Shown here: positions 33,436 through 41,134 of the stretch, in pieces
Position numbering within the stretch: position 1 is the first letter of the stretch
How the letters are laid out: every line of letters begins with the position of its first letter
Source: Acidimicrobiia bacterium
GTDB lineage: Bacteria > Actinomycetota > Acidimicrobiia > Acidimicrobiales > Aldehydirespiratoraceae
Length of the DNA stretch: 64,000 nucleotides
Direction of reading: 5' to 3'
NCBI GenBank assembly: GCA_022819505.1
Contig: JAJEHD010000018.1
Location: forward strand, 310,001-374,000
Made by a program: the position numbers and the translations under genes
The notes under the pieces: model-generated
Told to the model about the DNA's origin: nothing
Database searches by the model: none
Seen by the model: only the letters and a program-made list of their open reading frames with translations

Positions 33436-34517
33436 CAGCGACTCGCCCTCGACTGAGGCTCGCAGCCGCGCCCGCGCCTCGACTGAGGTGGGGCCGGAGG
33501 TTCGTCGTCGCGACGGGTGGTCCGCCCCCGGCGAAGGGTTCCTGCCACCACCACCGACGGGGGCACGACATTGGAGGGGGCGTCCAACCCCTTGGCTGCC
33601 AGTTCAGCCGCGTGCTCGGCGAGCTGCTCGGCCGGCTGCACCAGGGTGGTCAGGTCGTAGCCCGCCCAGCTCGCCTGGGGGAGTCCGTCGAACCCGGTCA
33701 TCAGCAGGTCGTCGGGCGCCGTGATCCCGTGCTGGCGCAGACCGTCGAGCATTCCGAAGGCCACCTCGTCGCCGCCCACCATTACGGCGTCGGGCAGCCT
33801 GTCCAACTGGCCGATCCGGTCGGCAGCCCTGTAGCCCGCCTCGTAGGTGAAGGCGCCGGCCTCCATGTAGTTGCAGGTGGCGCCGGCCGAGGCGAGGGTG
33901 CGGGCTGCGCCACGGAAGCGGGCCCGGTCCGTGGAGGCTGCGGCCACCCCACCGACGTAGAGGACCCGGGCGCATCCGAGATCGGCGAGGTGGCGGGCCA
34001 ACTCGGCCGAGCCGGCCTCGTTGTCCACCGTCACCGAGGGGACGATGCCGGCCGCGTCGGGATGGTTGAAGGCCACCAGCGACAGGCCCGTCTGCCTCAT
34101 CCGGGCCAGTTGCGCCTCGGCGATGGTCGCGGAGGCCAGAATCAGACCGTCGAGGCGATACTGCGCCACCGCCTCCAGGGTGTCGTCCACGTCGGCCTGG
34201 TCGAGGAAGCTGAACAGCAGCAACTGCCGTCCGCTGGCGGTGAGGCAGCGCGAGAAGCAGGTCACCACGTTCTGCCAGTACTCTCCGACAGCCGGAACGA
34301 CCGCTCCGACGATGTTGGTGCTCTGTGACTTGAGGCTCCGAGCGATGGCGTTGGGCACGTAGCCGAGCTGCTCCGCAGCGGCCTCGATCCGCTTGCGAGT
34401 GCTGGCCGCCACCACCTCGGGTGTGTTGAAGCACCGGGCGACGGTGGCTTGCGACACGCCCGCGGCGACCGCGACGTCCACCGATGTGATTGGGCGCCTC
34501 CGACCTGACCGCGGCAT
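33435..34517 (-). CDS. LacI-family transcriptional regulator
   Basis: This 360-residue repressor has the LacI helix-turn-helix at the N terminus (TSVDVAVAAGVSQATVARCFN) and the hinge RSLKSQSTNIVGAVVP. A periplasmic-binding-protein-like effector domain follows. The C-terminal 25 residues are Pro/Arg-rich and unlike the family. A LacI-type palindrome lies 13 bases upstream of its start. It probably represses itself, the downstream cupin and perhaps the transporter operon. The inducer is likely the imported compound or a product of it. Confidence 0.92.
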   Translation of the reverse strand: MPRSGRRRPITSVDVAVAAGVSQATVARCFNTPEVVAASTRKRIEAAAEQLGYVPNAIARSLKSQSTNIVGAVVPAVGEYWQNVVTCFSRCLTASGRQLLLFSFLDQADVDDTLEAVAQYRLDGLILASATIAEAQLARMRQTGLSLVAFNHPDAAGIVPSVTVDNEAGSAELARHLADLGCARVLYVGGVAAASTDRARFRGAARTLASAGATCNYMEAGAFTYEAGYRAADRIGQLDRLPDAVMVGGDEVAFGMLDGLRQHGITAPDDLLMTGFDGLPQASWAGYDLTTLVQPAEQLAEHAAELAAKGLDAPSNVVPPSVVVAGTLRRGRTTRRDDEPPAPPQSRRGRGCEPQSRASR

Positions 34518-34529
34518 CCGGGCGATTCT

Positions 34530-34545
34530 ATGTATACGTATTCAT
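34530..34545. promoter_or_regulatory. LacI-family operator
   Basis: ATGTATACGTATTCAT is a 16-base palindrome with one mismatched pair and a central CG. It fits TGNANNCGNNTNCA, the LacI/PurR-type operator pattern. It sits just before lacI and is AT-rich compared with its surroundings. I saw no second copy in the cluster. Confidence 0.7.
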
Positions 34546-34608
34546 CCTTGCAAATCAAGGACTCTGTGAATGCTGGCGCGGGCGCCCACAAGGGACCTCA
34601 GCCGGGAT

Positions 34609-35577
34609 TCAGCCGGTGTGCAGCAGGATCTGCTTCCAGACGGCCGTCTCGTCGATCAGCACCCACTCGCGCCGCAGCCCTCGGGGGCCGAACTCGGCAT
34701 GGCTGATTCCCATGACGTGAACCGGCGCTCCGCTCGGTCGCCCGAATGCTCCCCAGCCGTCGTGGGTGCCTGTGAGCGACCAGCGCAGCGCGGCTCGGGG
34801 CGGCATACCGGGGTCGTCGCGCCCGATGCGGTGATGGATCTCGAATCGGGCCCCGGAGAAGGAGCTGCGCAGCCCGAGCCAGAAGCGGTCGGCCTCGGCC
34901 TGCCCGTGGGCGGTGCAACCGCCGGGCAACTCGACCTGTACGGCCCTGTCGTAGTGCTCGGCCACTGCGTCCAAGCCGCCGTCCATCACTCGCTCCAGCA
35001 GGTCTGCGTACCGTTGGCCCGTCTCGTGGTCGTTGCCGGCGCCGGAGTAAGCGGGAGCGGCGTCGGGTGACGGGCGGAAGGGGCGCTGGCAGGTCTCGGG
35101 CCCTCCCTCGGAGTCGATCTGCGCCGCGGCGTGCTGTTTCGGATCGAGGCCTAGCTGACGCACGATCGCACCCTGGTCCCGCACGAGCCACTCGTCGTAG
35201 ATCTGATTCTCGCGAGCCGCGCAGTCGGCGATGATCCGGTATCGAACCTTCGCTCCGGTAGCGGGTCCGTAGGCTCCGTCCCCGCTGTGCGTGGCCAGCG
35301 ACATGATGCGGTGCGACGAAAGGAAGCCGGTCTCGTCGTCGCCGCTCCAGATCACGTCCTCTCCCAGGAGTTGGCGATCACCGAACTGGGCGAGGGTGGT
35401 GAGGGTGGCCGCGATCACCGCTTCGTTGCCCTTGACGACCCCTTCGGGCGACCGCACCGTGATGTGAGGTGCGTAGAGCTCACGGAGCGCGCCCACCTCG
35501 CGGCCCTCCCAGATCCGGTAGGTGATGCCGAGGATGTAGTCGGGCAGGTCCTCGTAGCGGGGGTCGAAGCCCTTCAA
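34609..35577 (-). CDS. Tandem SnoaL-like (NTF2 fold) protein, paralogue 3
   Basis: This protein of about 322 residues has two NTF2-like domains. Domain 1 is about 1-140 (GREVGALRELYAPHITVRSPEG) and domain 2 about 175-320 (HYDRAVQVELPGGCTAHGQAEADRFW, ending near REWVLIDETAVW). The TTG start at 35577 was chosen because GGAGAGG lies 5 bases upstream. An ATG at 35667 would add 30 poorly structured residues and overlap the neighbouring gene. It is 91 bases before lacI on the same strand. It is more divergent than the other two paralogues. Confidence 0.7.
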   Translation of the reverse strand: MKGFDPRYEDLPDYILGITYRIWEGREVGALRELYAPHITVRSPEGVVKGNEAVIAATLTTLAQFGDRQLLGEDVIWSGDDETGFLSSHRIMSLATHSGDGAYGPATGAKVRYRIIADCAARENQIYDEWLVRDQGAIVRQLGLDPKQHAAAQIDSEGGPETCQRPFRPSPDAAPAYSGAGNDHETGQRYADLLERVMDGGLDAVAEHYDRAVQVELPGGCTAHGQAEADRFWLGLRSSFSGARFEIHHRIGRDDPGMPPRAALRWSLTGTHDGWGAFGRPSGAPVHVMGISHAEFGPRGLRREWVLIDETAVWKQILLHTG

Positions 35578-35645
35578 GTCAGCCTCTCCGTTCGGCCTGC
35601 GAAGCGTTTGGCCGGGTGTCCCGGCGCAGGAGGGCAGCAGGCTAT

Positions 35646-36413
35646 CTAGACCAGGGGCCAGGGCCATCGGTGGCCGTGGCCGTCGGACGGGAACCGGCCC
35701 CCGGCCAGCAGGCTCTCGGTCCGGTCCAGGGTTGCGTCCACCTCCTGCGGGGTGAGCGCGGCGGCCAGCGGCTCGGGCAGGCCGGTCTGCAGCAGGCCTC
35801 GCAGGTCGCGGCTCACGTCCTCGGGCAGCCCTTCGCCGGCGAAGTCCCAGATCACGGTGCGGAGCTTGAACTGGCAGTGGAACGACAATCCGTTGTCGAT
35901 GGCCCAGATCGTGCCGTCGGTTCCCAGCAGGCAGTGCCCCGACTTGCGGTCGGTGTTGTTGATGACGATGTCGAGCGCGCAGATCCGTTGCAACTCCGGC
36001 CTGAACCGATCCTCGGACACCAGCGTGAAGTAGTGCTCCTCGAAGTCCGAGGGCATGAACAGTTGCAGCGAGCCGTGGTCGAAGGGCAGGTCGTCGCGCA
36101 CGATCGTGGGCGGCACCAGGCCCCACCCCAGCGCCTCGTCCACCAGGAAGGCGCCCTCCTCGCGCTGGGCTAGACCGGACGGGAAGTCCCACAGCGGTCG
36201 CTCGCCCCGCACGGGCTTGTATATGGCCTGGGCGTCCAGCCCGTCGTGGGCCACATCCACCAGGAACGTGACGTTGGAGCTGTAGGGCATCCTCCCCCTC
36301 AGCTCCACGTCGCCCTCGCTCAGCAGCCTCAGGGCCCGATCGGTCGCGATCGGCGGACGATCCCTGATAGGCGATTGCTGCCCGGCGCCGGAGGTGCCGG
36401 TTCCAGCGGTCAT
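35646..36413 (-). CDS. SCO1664 family protein (PI3/4-kinase-like fold)
   Basis: This 255-residue protein belongs to an actinobacterial family named after SCO1664 and is distantly related to phosphatidylinositol kinases. Marks are VELRGRMPYSSNVTFLVDV, AIYKPVRGERPLWDFPSGL and the catalytic-like ALDIVINNTDRKSGHCLL, plus AIDNGLSFH. The NTDRKSGH and DNG segments resemble the kinase catalytic and metal loops. It is encoded with DUF3090 and a histidine phosphatase, a trio conserved in actinobacteria near mshC of mycothiol synthesis. mshC itself is not in this window. Confidence 0.85.
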   Translation of the reverse strand: MTAGTGTSGAGQQSPIRDRPPIATDRALRLLSEGDVELRGRMPYSSNVTFLVDVAHDGLDAQAIYKPVRGERPLWDFPSGLAQREEGAFLVDEALGWGLVPPTIVRDDLPFDHGSLQLFMPSDFEEHYFTLVSEDRFRPELQRICALDIVINNTDRKSGHCLLGTDGTIWAIDNGLSFHCQFKLRTVIWDFAGEGLPEDVSRDLRGLLQTGLPEPLAAALTPQEVDATLDRTESLLAGGRFPSDGHGHRWPWPLV

Positions 36414-36444
36414 CGTCCCGGCGCGAGCGCGGACAGAGCGGCTG

Positions 36445-36933
36445 TCAGTTGTGGCACGGGCACCAGTCCCCGTTCGACGGCTCCAGGGGGCGCAGGCAGT
36501 AGGGGCACGGGGGCCGTCCGGAGGACACCACCGCCCGGGCCCTCCTCACCAGCGCGCTGACCTGGGCACGCGAGAGCGTGAAGCGCGCCGAGGCGCCGGC
36601 AGTGTCCTCATCCTCGACCAGCTCCTCGGCCACGAGAATCACCCGGTCGGCGTGCTCGTCGTAGGCGATCCCCAACGAGCCGATGGTCCAGGCCTCCACC
36701 ACCGGCTCGCGCATGTCGAGGTCTGCGGGCGACCCGCCCTCGGCGGCCTCGGGAAGCTGGCCCAGGATCCGGTCCAGGTACTCGGCCAGAGCGGCGGCCT
36801 GTTGCTTCTCGAACTTGAGGGACACGAGCTCGCCCTCGGCGAGGCACTGCAGGTAGAAGACCCGCTGGCCCTTGGGTCCGAGCGTTCCCACGGTGAGCAT
36901 CTCGACCGCCTCGAAGTGGAACGACTCGCTCAT
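36445..36933 (-). CDS. DUF3090 family protein
   Basis: This 162-residue protein matches DUF3090, another member of the conserved actinobacterial trio. The N-terminal part (FHFEAVEMLTVGTLGPKGQRVFYLQ) is strand-rich. The C terminus ends in a zinc-ribbon-like PPCPYCLRPLEPSNGDWCPCHN region, with two CxxC-type pairs. No activity is established. It lies 31 bases before the SCO1664-family gene and 19 bases after the phosphatase gene on the same strand, so the three form an operon. Confidence 0.88.
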   Translation of the reverse strand: MSESFHFEAVEMLTVGTLGPKGQRVFYLQCLAEGELVSLKFEKQQAAALAEYLDRILGQLPEAAEGGSPADLDMREPVVEAWTIGSLGIAYDEHADRVILVAEELVEDEDTAGASARFTLSRAQVSALVRRARAVVSSGRPPCPYCLRPLEPSNGDWCPCHN

Positions 36934-36952
36934 GAGGGTGCCTGCGGTGCGA

Positions 36953-37663
36953 TCACGACGGGGCCAGCGAGCCGAGGTCGTCGCCGGTGTTGTTCACGGT
37001 GAGGAGGACCGGACCGGCCGGGTGGTAGGCGATCGCGGTGACCGAGCAGGGCGAGATCACGATCCGCTGGAACATGTCCAGCGGGGTCCCGGCCGCCGCC
37101 GCGGCCACGGCCTTGATCACGTCGGCGTGGGACACGGCCACCACTGCCTGGCCCGGGTGCCGGGCCGTTATGGCCGAGACCGCGTCGAGGGCGCGGGCCT
37201 GCATCTCGGCGAACGACTCCCCGCCCGGGAAGCGGAACCCGCTCGGGTGGCGCTGCACGGTGGTCCAGTCCTTGCGCTTGCTCAGGGTCTTGAGCTTGCG
37301 GCCCGTCCACCGGCCGAAGTCGCATTCGATCAGGCCGGGGTTCTTGCGGACTCTCAGGTCGCAGGCGCGGGCGATGGGGGCGGCGGTCTCGACGGCACGC
37401 TCCATCGGCGAGGCGTACACGGCCGCGACCCGGCCCAGACCGGCCAGGCGCTCGGCCACCCTGCGGGCCTGCTCGACCCCCTCGGGCGCCAGATGCAGCC
37501 CGGGAGCCCGGCCCGGAAGCACATCGCCCGTCGTGGGGGTCTGCCCGTGGCGCACGAGCAGCACCAGGCAGCCGGCGGGGGCGGCCTTCTCGGCAGCGGC
37601 CTTGCCAGCAGCGGGCTTGCCAGCAGCGGGCTTGTCGGCGCCTTGGGCGGGGCTAGTGGGCAT
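36953..37663 (-). CDS. Histidine phosphatase, MSMEG_4193 type
   Basis: This 236-residue phosphoglycerate-mutase-like protein has LVRHGQT with the nucleophile His, the Arg in ASPMERAVETA and the second His in VSHADVIKAV. The MSMEG_4193 family is the usual partner of DUF3090 and SCO1664 proteins. The first 30 residues are low-complexity Ala/Gly/Lys/Pro repeats (KPAAGKPAAGK), which are probably disordered. The ATG at 37663 was chosen; a TTG four codons upstream is also in frame. A TACGTT box lies 10 bases upstream, overlapping the promoter of the divergent glycosylase gene. Confidence 0.88.
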   Translation of the reverse strand: MPTSPAQGADKPAAGKPAAGKAAAEKAAPAGCLVLLVRHGQTPTTGDVLPGRAPGLHLAPEGVEQARRVAERLAGLGRVAAVYASPMERAVETAAPIARACDLRVRKNPGLIECDFGRWTGRKLKTLSKRKDWTTVQRHPSGFRFPGGESFAEMQARALDAVSAITARHPGQAVVAVSHADVIKAVAAAAAGTPLDMFQRIVISPCSVTAIAYHPAGPVLLTVNNTGDDLGSLAPS

Positions 37664-37673
37664 GGTGAACGCC

Positions 37674-37683
37674 AACGTAGCCT
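37674..37683. promoter_or_regulatory. Overlapping divergent -10 boxes
   Basis: On the minus strand TACGTT (37679-37674) precedes the phosphatase ATG by 10 bases. On the plus strand TAGCCT (37678-37683) precedes the GTG of the glycosylase gene by 8 bases. The boxes share two bases, so transcription in the two directions should be mutually exclusive. Confidence 0.45.
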
Positions 37684-37691
37684 GCTCACTC

Positions 37692-38372
37692 GTGGAGTCC
37701 CCCGGTCGGCGCCGTGTCCTCGACGAGGTCGCCGCCGAGGTGGCCGCGTGCCGGACCTGTCCCCGGCTGGTGGAGTGGCGCGAGCGGATCGGGCGCCAGA
37801 AGCGGGCCGCCTACCGTGACGACGAGTACTGGGCTCGGGGAGTGCCCGGGTTCGGCGATCCCGACGCCCGCCTGCTCGTGGTCGGCCTCGCGCCCGCGGC
37901 CCACGGCGCCAACCGCACCGGCCGGATGTTCACCGGTGACCGCTCCGGGGACTGGCTCTACCGGGCCCTGTACCGGGCCGGCTATACCAACCAGCCCGAC
38001 TCGACCGGGCGGGATGACGGGCTCGTGCTCACCGGGGCCTGGATCACCTCGCCGGTCAAGTGCGCGCCGCCGGACAACAAGCCCGCGCCCGCCGAGCGGG
38101 ACGCGTGCATGCCGTTCATGCGACGTGAGCTGGCGGCTCTCCAGGCCCTGAAGGTGGTGGTCGTGCTGGGCGGCTTCGCCCAGCAGGTGGTCTGGCGCGA
38201 GCTGGGGTCGGGTCCCCGCCCCCGCTTCGGCCACCTGGCCGAGGCGGCGCTGCCCGGGGGCCTGACGCTGTTGTGCAGCTACCACCCCAGCCAGCAGAAC
38301 ACCTTCACCGGCCGCCTCACCGAGCCCATGCTCGACGCAGTGTTCGCCCGGGCCTCAGAACTGAGCAGCTAG
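37692..38372 (+). CDS. Family 5 uracil-DNA glycosylase (UdgB-like)
   Basis: This 226-residue enzyme removes uracil and related damaged bases from DNA. Family 5 marks are AACRTCPRLVEWRE with cluster-ligating Cys, GLAPAAHGANRTGR as motif 1 and CSYHPSQQNTFTGR as motif 2. Further Cys near KCAPPDNK fit the [4Fe-4S] cluster seen in this family. The GTG at 37692 was chosen for the -10 box TAGCCT 8 bases upstream. An ATG at 37662 is in frame but would overlap the divergent gene. Mycobacterial UdgB has a longer N terminus. Confidence 0.88.
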   Translation: MESPGRRRVLDEVAAEVAACRTCPRLVEWRERIGRQKRAAYRDDEYWARGVPGFGDPDARLLVVGLAPAAHGANRTGRMFTGDRSGDWLYRALYRAGYTNQPDSTGRDDGLVLTGAWITSPVKCAPPDNKPAPAERDACMPFMRRELAALQALKVVVVLGGFAQQVVWRELGSGPRPRFGHLAEAALPGGLTLLCSYHPSQQNTFTGRLTEPMLDAVFARASELSS

Positions 38373-38398
38373 TTGCAGGCGCTAGCCTCGGACCCGCT

Positions 38399-38794
38399 AT
38401 GGCCCCCCGTCTCCGTCCTGTCTGGGTTCTCGCTGCAGCGGTAGTGCTGGTGGTGGCGGGTTGCGGCACCAGCGCCGATCCCGACACCTGGGACGAGGCC
38501 GAGCAGGACAGGCGCTACGTCTCGGAGGGATTCGACTCCGCGGTGGAGAAGAACTTCATCGACTCGTGCGAGCTGGCCAACACCAGGAACCTCACCGATG
38601 CCGAGGCTCGCGTGCTGTGCCGCTGCTCCTTCGACGGCCTGCGCGACTCGCTAACGCTGGACCAGTTCAAGTCGCTGGACAAGGCCCTGCGCGAGAACCC
38701 CAATCCCAGCGATCTCGAAGACAGTCCTGAGGTCTTCTGGGACGACACCGCGGAAGATATCTTGAGGACGTGCGCCGCGAGGGTCGATTCCTGA
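38399..38794 (+). CDS. Small lipoprotein, unknown function
   Basis: This 131-residue protein has a lipoprotein signal (VWVLAAAVVLVVAGC-GTS) and a short acidic and helical mature part. Four Cys remain after the lipid Cys: in DSCELA, in VLCRCSF and near the C terminus (LRTCAA), which could form two disulfides outside the cell. The segment LTDAEARVLCRCSFDGLRDSLTLDQF resembles small secreted actinobacterial proteins of unknown role. A TAGCCT box lies 10 bases upstream of the ATG. It is close behind the glycosylase gene but has its own promoter-like box. Confidence 0.75.
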   Translation: MAPRLRPVWVLAAAVVLVVAGCGTSADPDTWDEAEQDRRYVSEGFDSAVEKNFIDSCELANTRNLTDAEARVLCRCSFDGLRDSLTLDQFKSLDKALRENPNPSDLEDSPEVFWDDTAEDILRTCAARVDS

Positions 38795-38843
38795 GGCCGC
38801 AGCCCCCTTCGCCCGATCGGCGGTCGCGCCGGGAGCCGAGTCA

Positions 38844-40067
38844 ATGACAGCGACGCCCGCCGTTGAGGAGCTTCCGCTTATCATCTCGGTCGACGACCAT
38901 GTGATGGAGCCCAAGGACCTGTGGCAGCAGCAACTGCCGCCGTCGATGCGGGCCCGCGGCCCCCGGGTGGTGCAGGAGAAGGTGAGGCTGCACTTCACCG
39001 GCGGCCATTACGGCTTCGAGCGCAACGACCCCGACGGCCAGTGGTGCGACGTGTGGCTGTTCGAGGACAGCGTCACCCCTACCGGGCTGCTGCACGGCCC
39101 CGCGGGCATGCCCCGGGAGGAGCAGCGCAACGTGGCCGCCCGCTACGAGGACCTCCGCCCCGGCACCCATGAGCAGACCGCGCGCCTCGCCGACATGGAC
39201 TTCAACCATGTCGAGGCGGCCATCAACTTCCCCAACATCTTCCCCCGGTTCTGCGGGCAGGGATTCCTCGAGCGCAACGACAAGGAACTCGCAGCCGAGT
39301 GCCTGCGCATCTACAACGACTGGATGATCGACGACTGGGGCGGGGGCGCGGGGCGAGGCCGGCTGATCCCGCTGGCGCTGCTGCCGCTGTGGGACCGCGA
39401 AATGGCCGCAGCCGAGGTGAGGCGCTGCGCGGCCAAGGGCTGCTTCGCGGTGGCCTTCTCCGAGAACCCGTCCAAGCTGGGCCTGCCGTCGATGTACACC
39501 GGCGAGTGGGACCCCGTCTGGCAGGCCTGCGAGGAGTCCGGCACCACCGTGTCGATGCACATCGGCTCGTCGTCGTCGATGCCGTCCACTTCGGCCGACG
39601 CCCCGCTGGCCACGTCGATGTCGCTGTACGCCCAGAACGCCGAAGGCTCGATGGTCGACTGGGTGTTCTCGGGCACGCTCCAGCGCTTCAAGCGGATCAA
39701 GATCACCTACGCCGAGAGCCAGGTGGGCTGGATGCCGTTCCAGGTCGAACGCATGGACTCGGTGTTCCGCGAGGGCCGGGGTGGCGTGGGCGGCGAGGGC
39801 CCGCTGCCGAGCGAGATCGTTCAGGGCCGCGTCTTCGGCTGCATCTTCGACGACCTGGTGGGGCTCAAGCAGCGCCATGACGTGGGCATCGACCAGATCC
39901 TCTTCGAGACCGACTACCCCCACTCCGACGGCACGTTCCCGCACTCCCGCAAGGTGGCCCACTCGATGTTCGCCGCCGTCGGCATGGACGCGGAGGAGTG
40001 CTACAAGGTGCTTCGGGGCAACGCCATCAACGCCTACGGCCTGGACCGTTTCGGCATCCACGACTGA
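38844..40067 (+). CDS. Amidohydrolase-2 (ACMSD-like) family protein
   Basis: This 407-residue metal-dependent TIM-barrel protein opens with IISVDDHVMEPKDLW, the actinobacterial variant of the amidohydrolase-2 signature, where the usual HxH reads DDH. Later barrel motifs are FSENPSKLGLPS, VSMHIGSSSSMPS and LFETDYPHSDGTFPHS with the catalytic-type Asp. Relatives decarboxylate or hydrolyse aromatic and heterocyclic acids, and many actinobacterial copies are unassigned. Two hairpins follow the stop. Substrate is unknown. Confidence 0.82.
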   Translation: MTATPAVEELPLIISVDDHVMEPKDLWQQQLPPSMRARGPRVVQEKVRLHFTGGHYGFERNDPDGQWCDVWLFEDSVTPTGLLHGPAGMPREEQRNVAARYEDLRPGTHEQTARLADMDFNHVEAAINFPNIFPRFCGQGFLERNDKELAAECLRIYNDWMIDDWGGGAGRGRLIPLALLPLWDREMAAAEVRRCAAKGCFAVAFSENPSKLGLPSMYTGEWDPVWQACEESGTTVSMHIGSSSSMPSTSADAPLATSMSLYAQNAEGSMVDWVFSGTLQRFKRIKITYAESQVGWMPFQVERMDSVFREGRGGVGGEGPLPSEIVQGRVFGCIFDDLVGLKQRHDVGIDQILFETDYPHSDGTFPHSRKVAHSMFAAVGMDAEECYKVLRGNAINAYGLDRFGIHD

Positions 40068-40069
40068 CG

Positions 40070-40087
40070 GTCTCGCCGCCGCGAGAC
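40070..40087 (+). terminator. Hairpin after the amidohydrolase gene
   Basis: GTCTCGC, loop CGCC, GCGAGAC form a perfect 7-bp stem a few bases after the stop codon. A second hairpin follows at 40098. There is no T-run, as is common for terminators in GC-rich actinobacteria. Confidence 0.55.
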
Positions 40088-40097
40088 TGCGAGGGAG

Positions 40098-40115
40098 TCC
40101 CGCGCTCGAGCGGGA
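40098..40115 (+). terminator. Second hairpin in the same gap
   Basis: TCCCGC, six bases, GCGGGA form a 6-bp stem 11 bases after the first hairpin, before the next gene at 40153. Together they could stop transcription. Confidence 0.45.
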
Positions 40116-40152
40116 GAGGCGGTCGAACGCGGCATGACTGAGGGGATGATCT

Positions 40153-41112
40153 ATGCCTGAGCGACACAGGGTGCTGGTGGCCGAACCGCTGGGCGCGGCC
40201 GGCGCGGACCGCCTGCGCTCCGATCCCGATGTCGACGCCGTATTCGCGGAGGGTCAGAGCCGGGCCGAGCTGCTCGAGTCGGTGCGGGACGTGGCCGCGC
40301 TGATCGTGCGCAGCGGGAGCCGGGTGGATGCCGAGCTGATCGCGGCCGGATCGGGACTGCGTGTGATCGGCCGTGCCGGAGTGGGCGTGGACAACATCGA
40401 CCTAGCGGCCGCGGCCGGGCGGGGTGTCGCCGTGGTCAACACTCCGGAGGCCAACATGCTGGCCGCGGCCGAGCACGCCTTCGCGCTGATGCTGGCCACG
40501 GCCCGCCGGGTGACCGACGCCCACAACTCGCTGGCGGCCGGGAGATGGGACCGCAAGCAGTACGTCGGCGTGCAGCTGGCGGGCGCCACGCTCGGCCTGG
40601 TCGGCTTCGGCCGGATCGGGCGGGCGGTGGGCCGCCGGGCACTGGCCTTCGAGATGGCCGTGCTGACCACCGATCCCTACATCCCGGCCGAGGTGGCCAT
40701 GGAGCACGGCGCCAGGATGGTCGAGCTTCCCGAACTACTGGCCGAGTCGGACTTCGTGAGCCTGCACGCGGTGGCCCAGGAGGACGGCACCGCGCTGCTG
40801 GACGAGGCCGCGCTGGCGGCCATCAAGCCGGGCGCCATCGTGGTGAACGCAGCCCGGGGCAGTCTCATCGACGCCACGGCGGCCCGGGACGCCCTCGACG
40901 ACGGCCGCCTGGGCGGGTTGGGCCTCGACGTCTACGACACCGAGCCCCCGCCGCCCGATCATCCCCTCATCGGCCATCCACGGGTCGTCCACACCCCCCA
41001 CCTGGGCGCCAGCACCGGCGCAGCCCAGCGCGACGTCTCCGTCCAGGTGGTCGCCAAAGTCCTGGCCGCCCTCAAAGGCGAACCGGTCGAGACCGTCCAG
41101 CCCGCCCCGTAA
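40153..41112 (+). CDS. Phosphoglycerate-dehydrogenase-like D-2-hydroxyacid dehydrogenase
   Basis: This 319-residue NAD-dependent dehydrogenase has the Rossmann motif GLVGFGRIGRAVG and the catalytic Arg (NAARGSLID), Glu (YDTEPPPPDHPL) and His (TPHLGAST). The substrate side, RSGSRVDAELI and GRAGVGVDNID, is PGDH-like. It is the short form without the C-terminal ACT or intervening domains of SerA. It could make 3-phosphohydroxypyruvate for serine or reduce another hydroxyacid. Position gives no pathway clue. Confidence 0.88.
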   Translation: MPERHRVLVAEPLGAAGADRLRSDPDVDAVFAEGQSRAELLESVRDVAALIVRSGSRVDAELIAAGSGLRVIGRAGVGVDNIDLAAAAGRGVAVVNTPEANMLAAAEHAFALMLATARRVTDAHNSLAAGRWDRKQYVGVQLAGATLGLVGFGRIGRAVGRRALAFEMAVLTTDPYIPAEVAMEHGARMVELPELLAESDFVSLHAVAQEDGTALLDEAALAAIKPGAIVVNAARGSLIDATAARDALDDGRLGGLGLDVYDTEPPPPDHPLIGHPRVVHTPHLGASTGAAQRDVSVQVVAKVLAALKGEPVETVQPAP

Positions 41113-41134
41113 CGGCGCCGGTCGAGGTCGAGCG

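Noticed and set aside
33448..33489. Direct repeat CCTCGACTGAGG near the end of lacI as a mobile-element footprint
   Set aside because: Only two copies about 30 bases apart inside coding sequence; it encodes part of a Pro/Arg-rich tail and nothing else suggests insertion.
40153..41112. Phosphoglycerate dehydrogenase as a truncated pseudogene
   Set aside because: Lack of the ACT domain is normal for the short form, and all catalytic residues are present.
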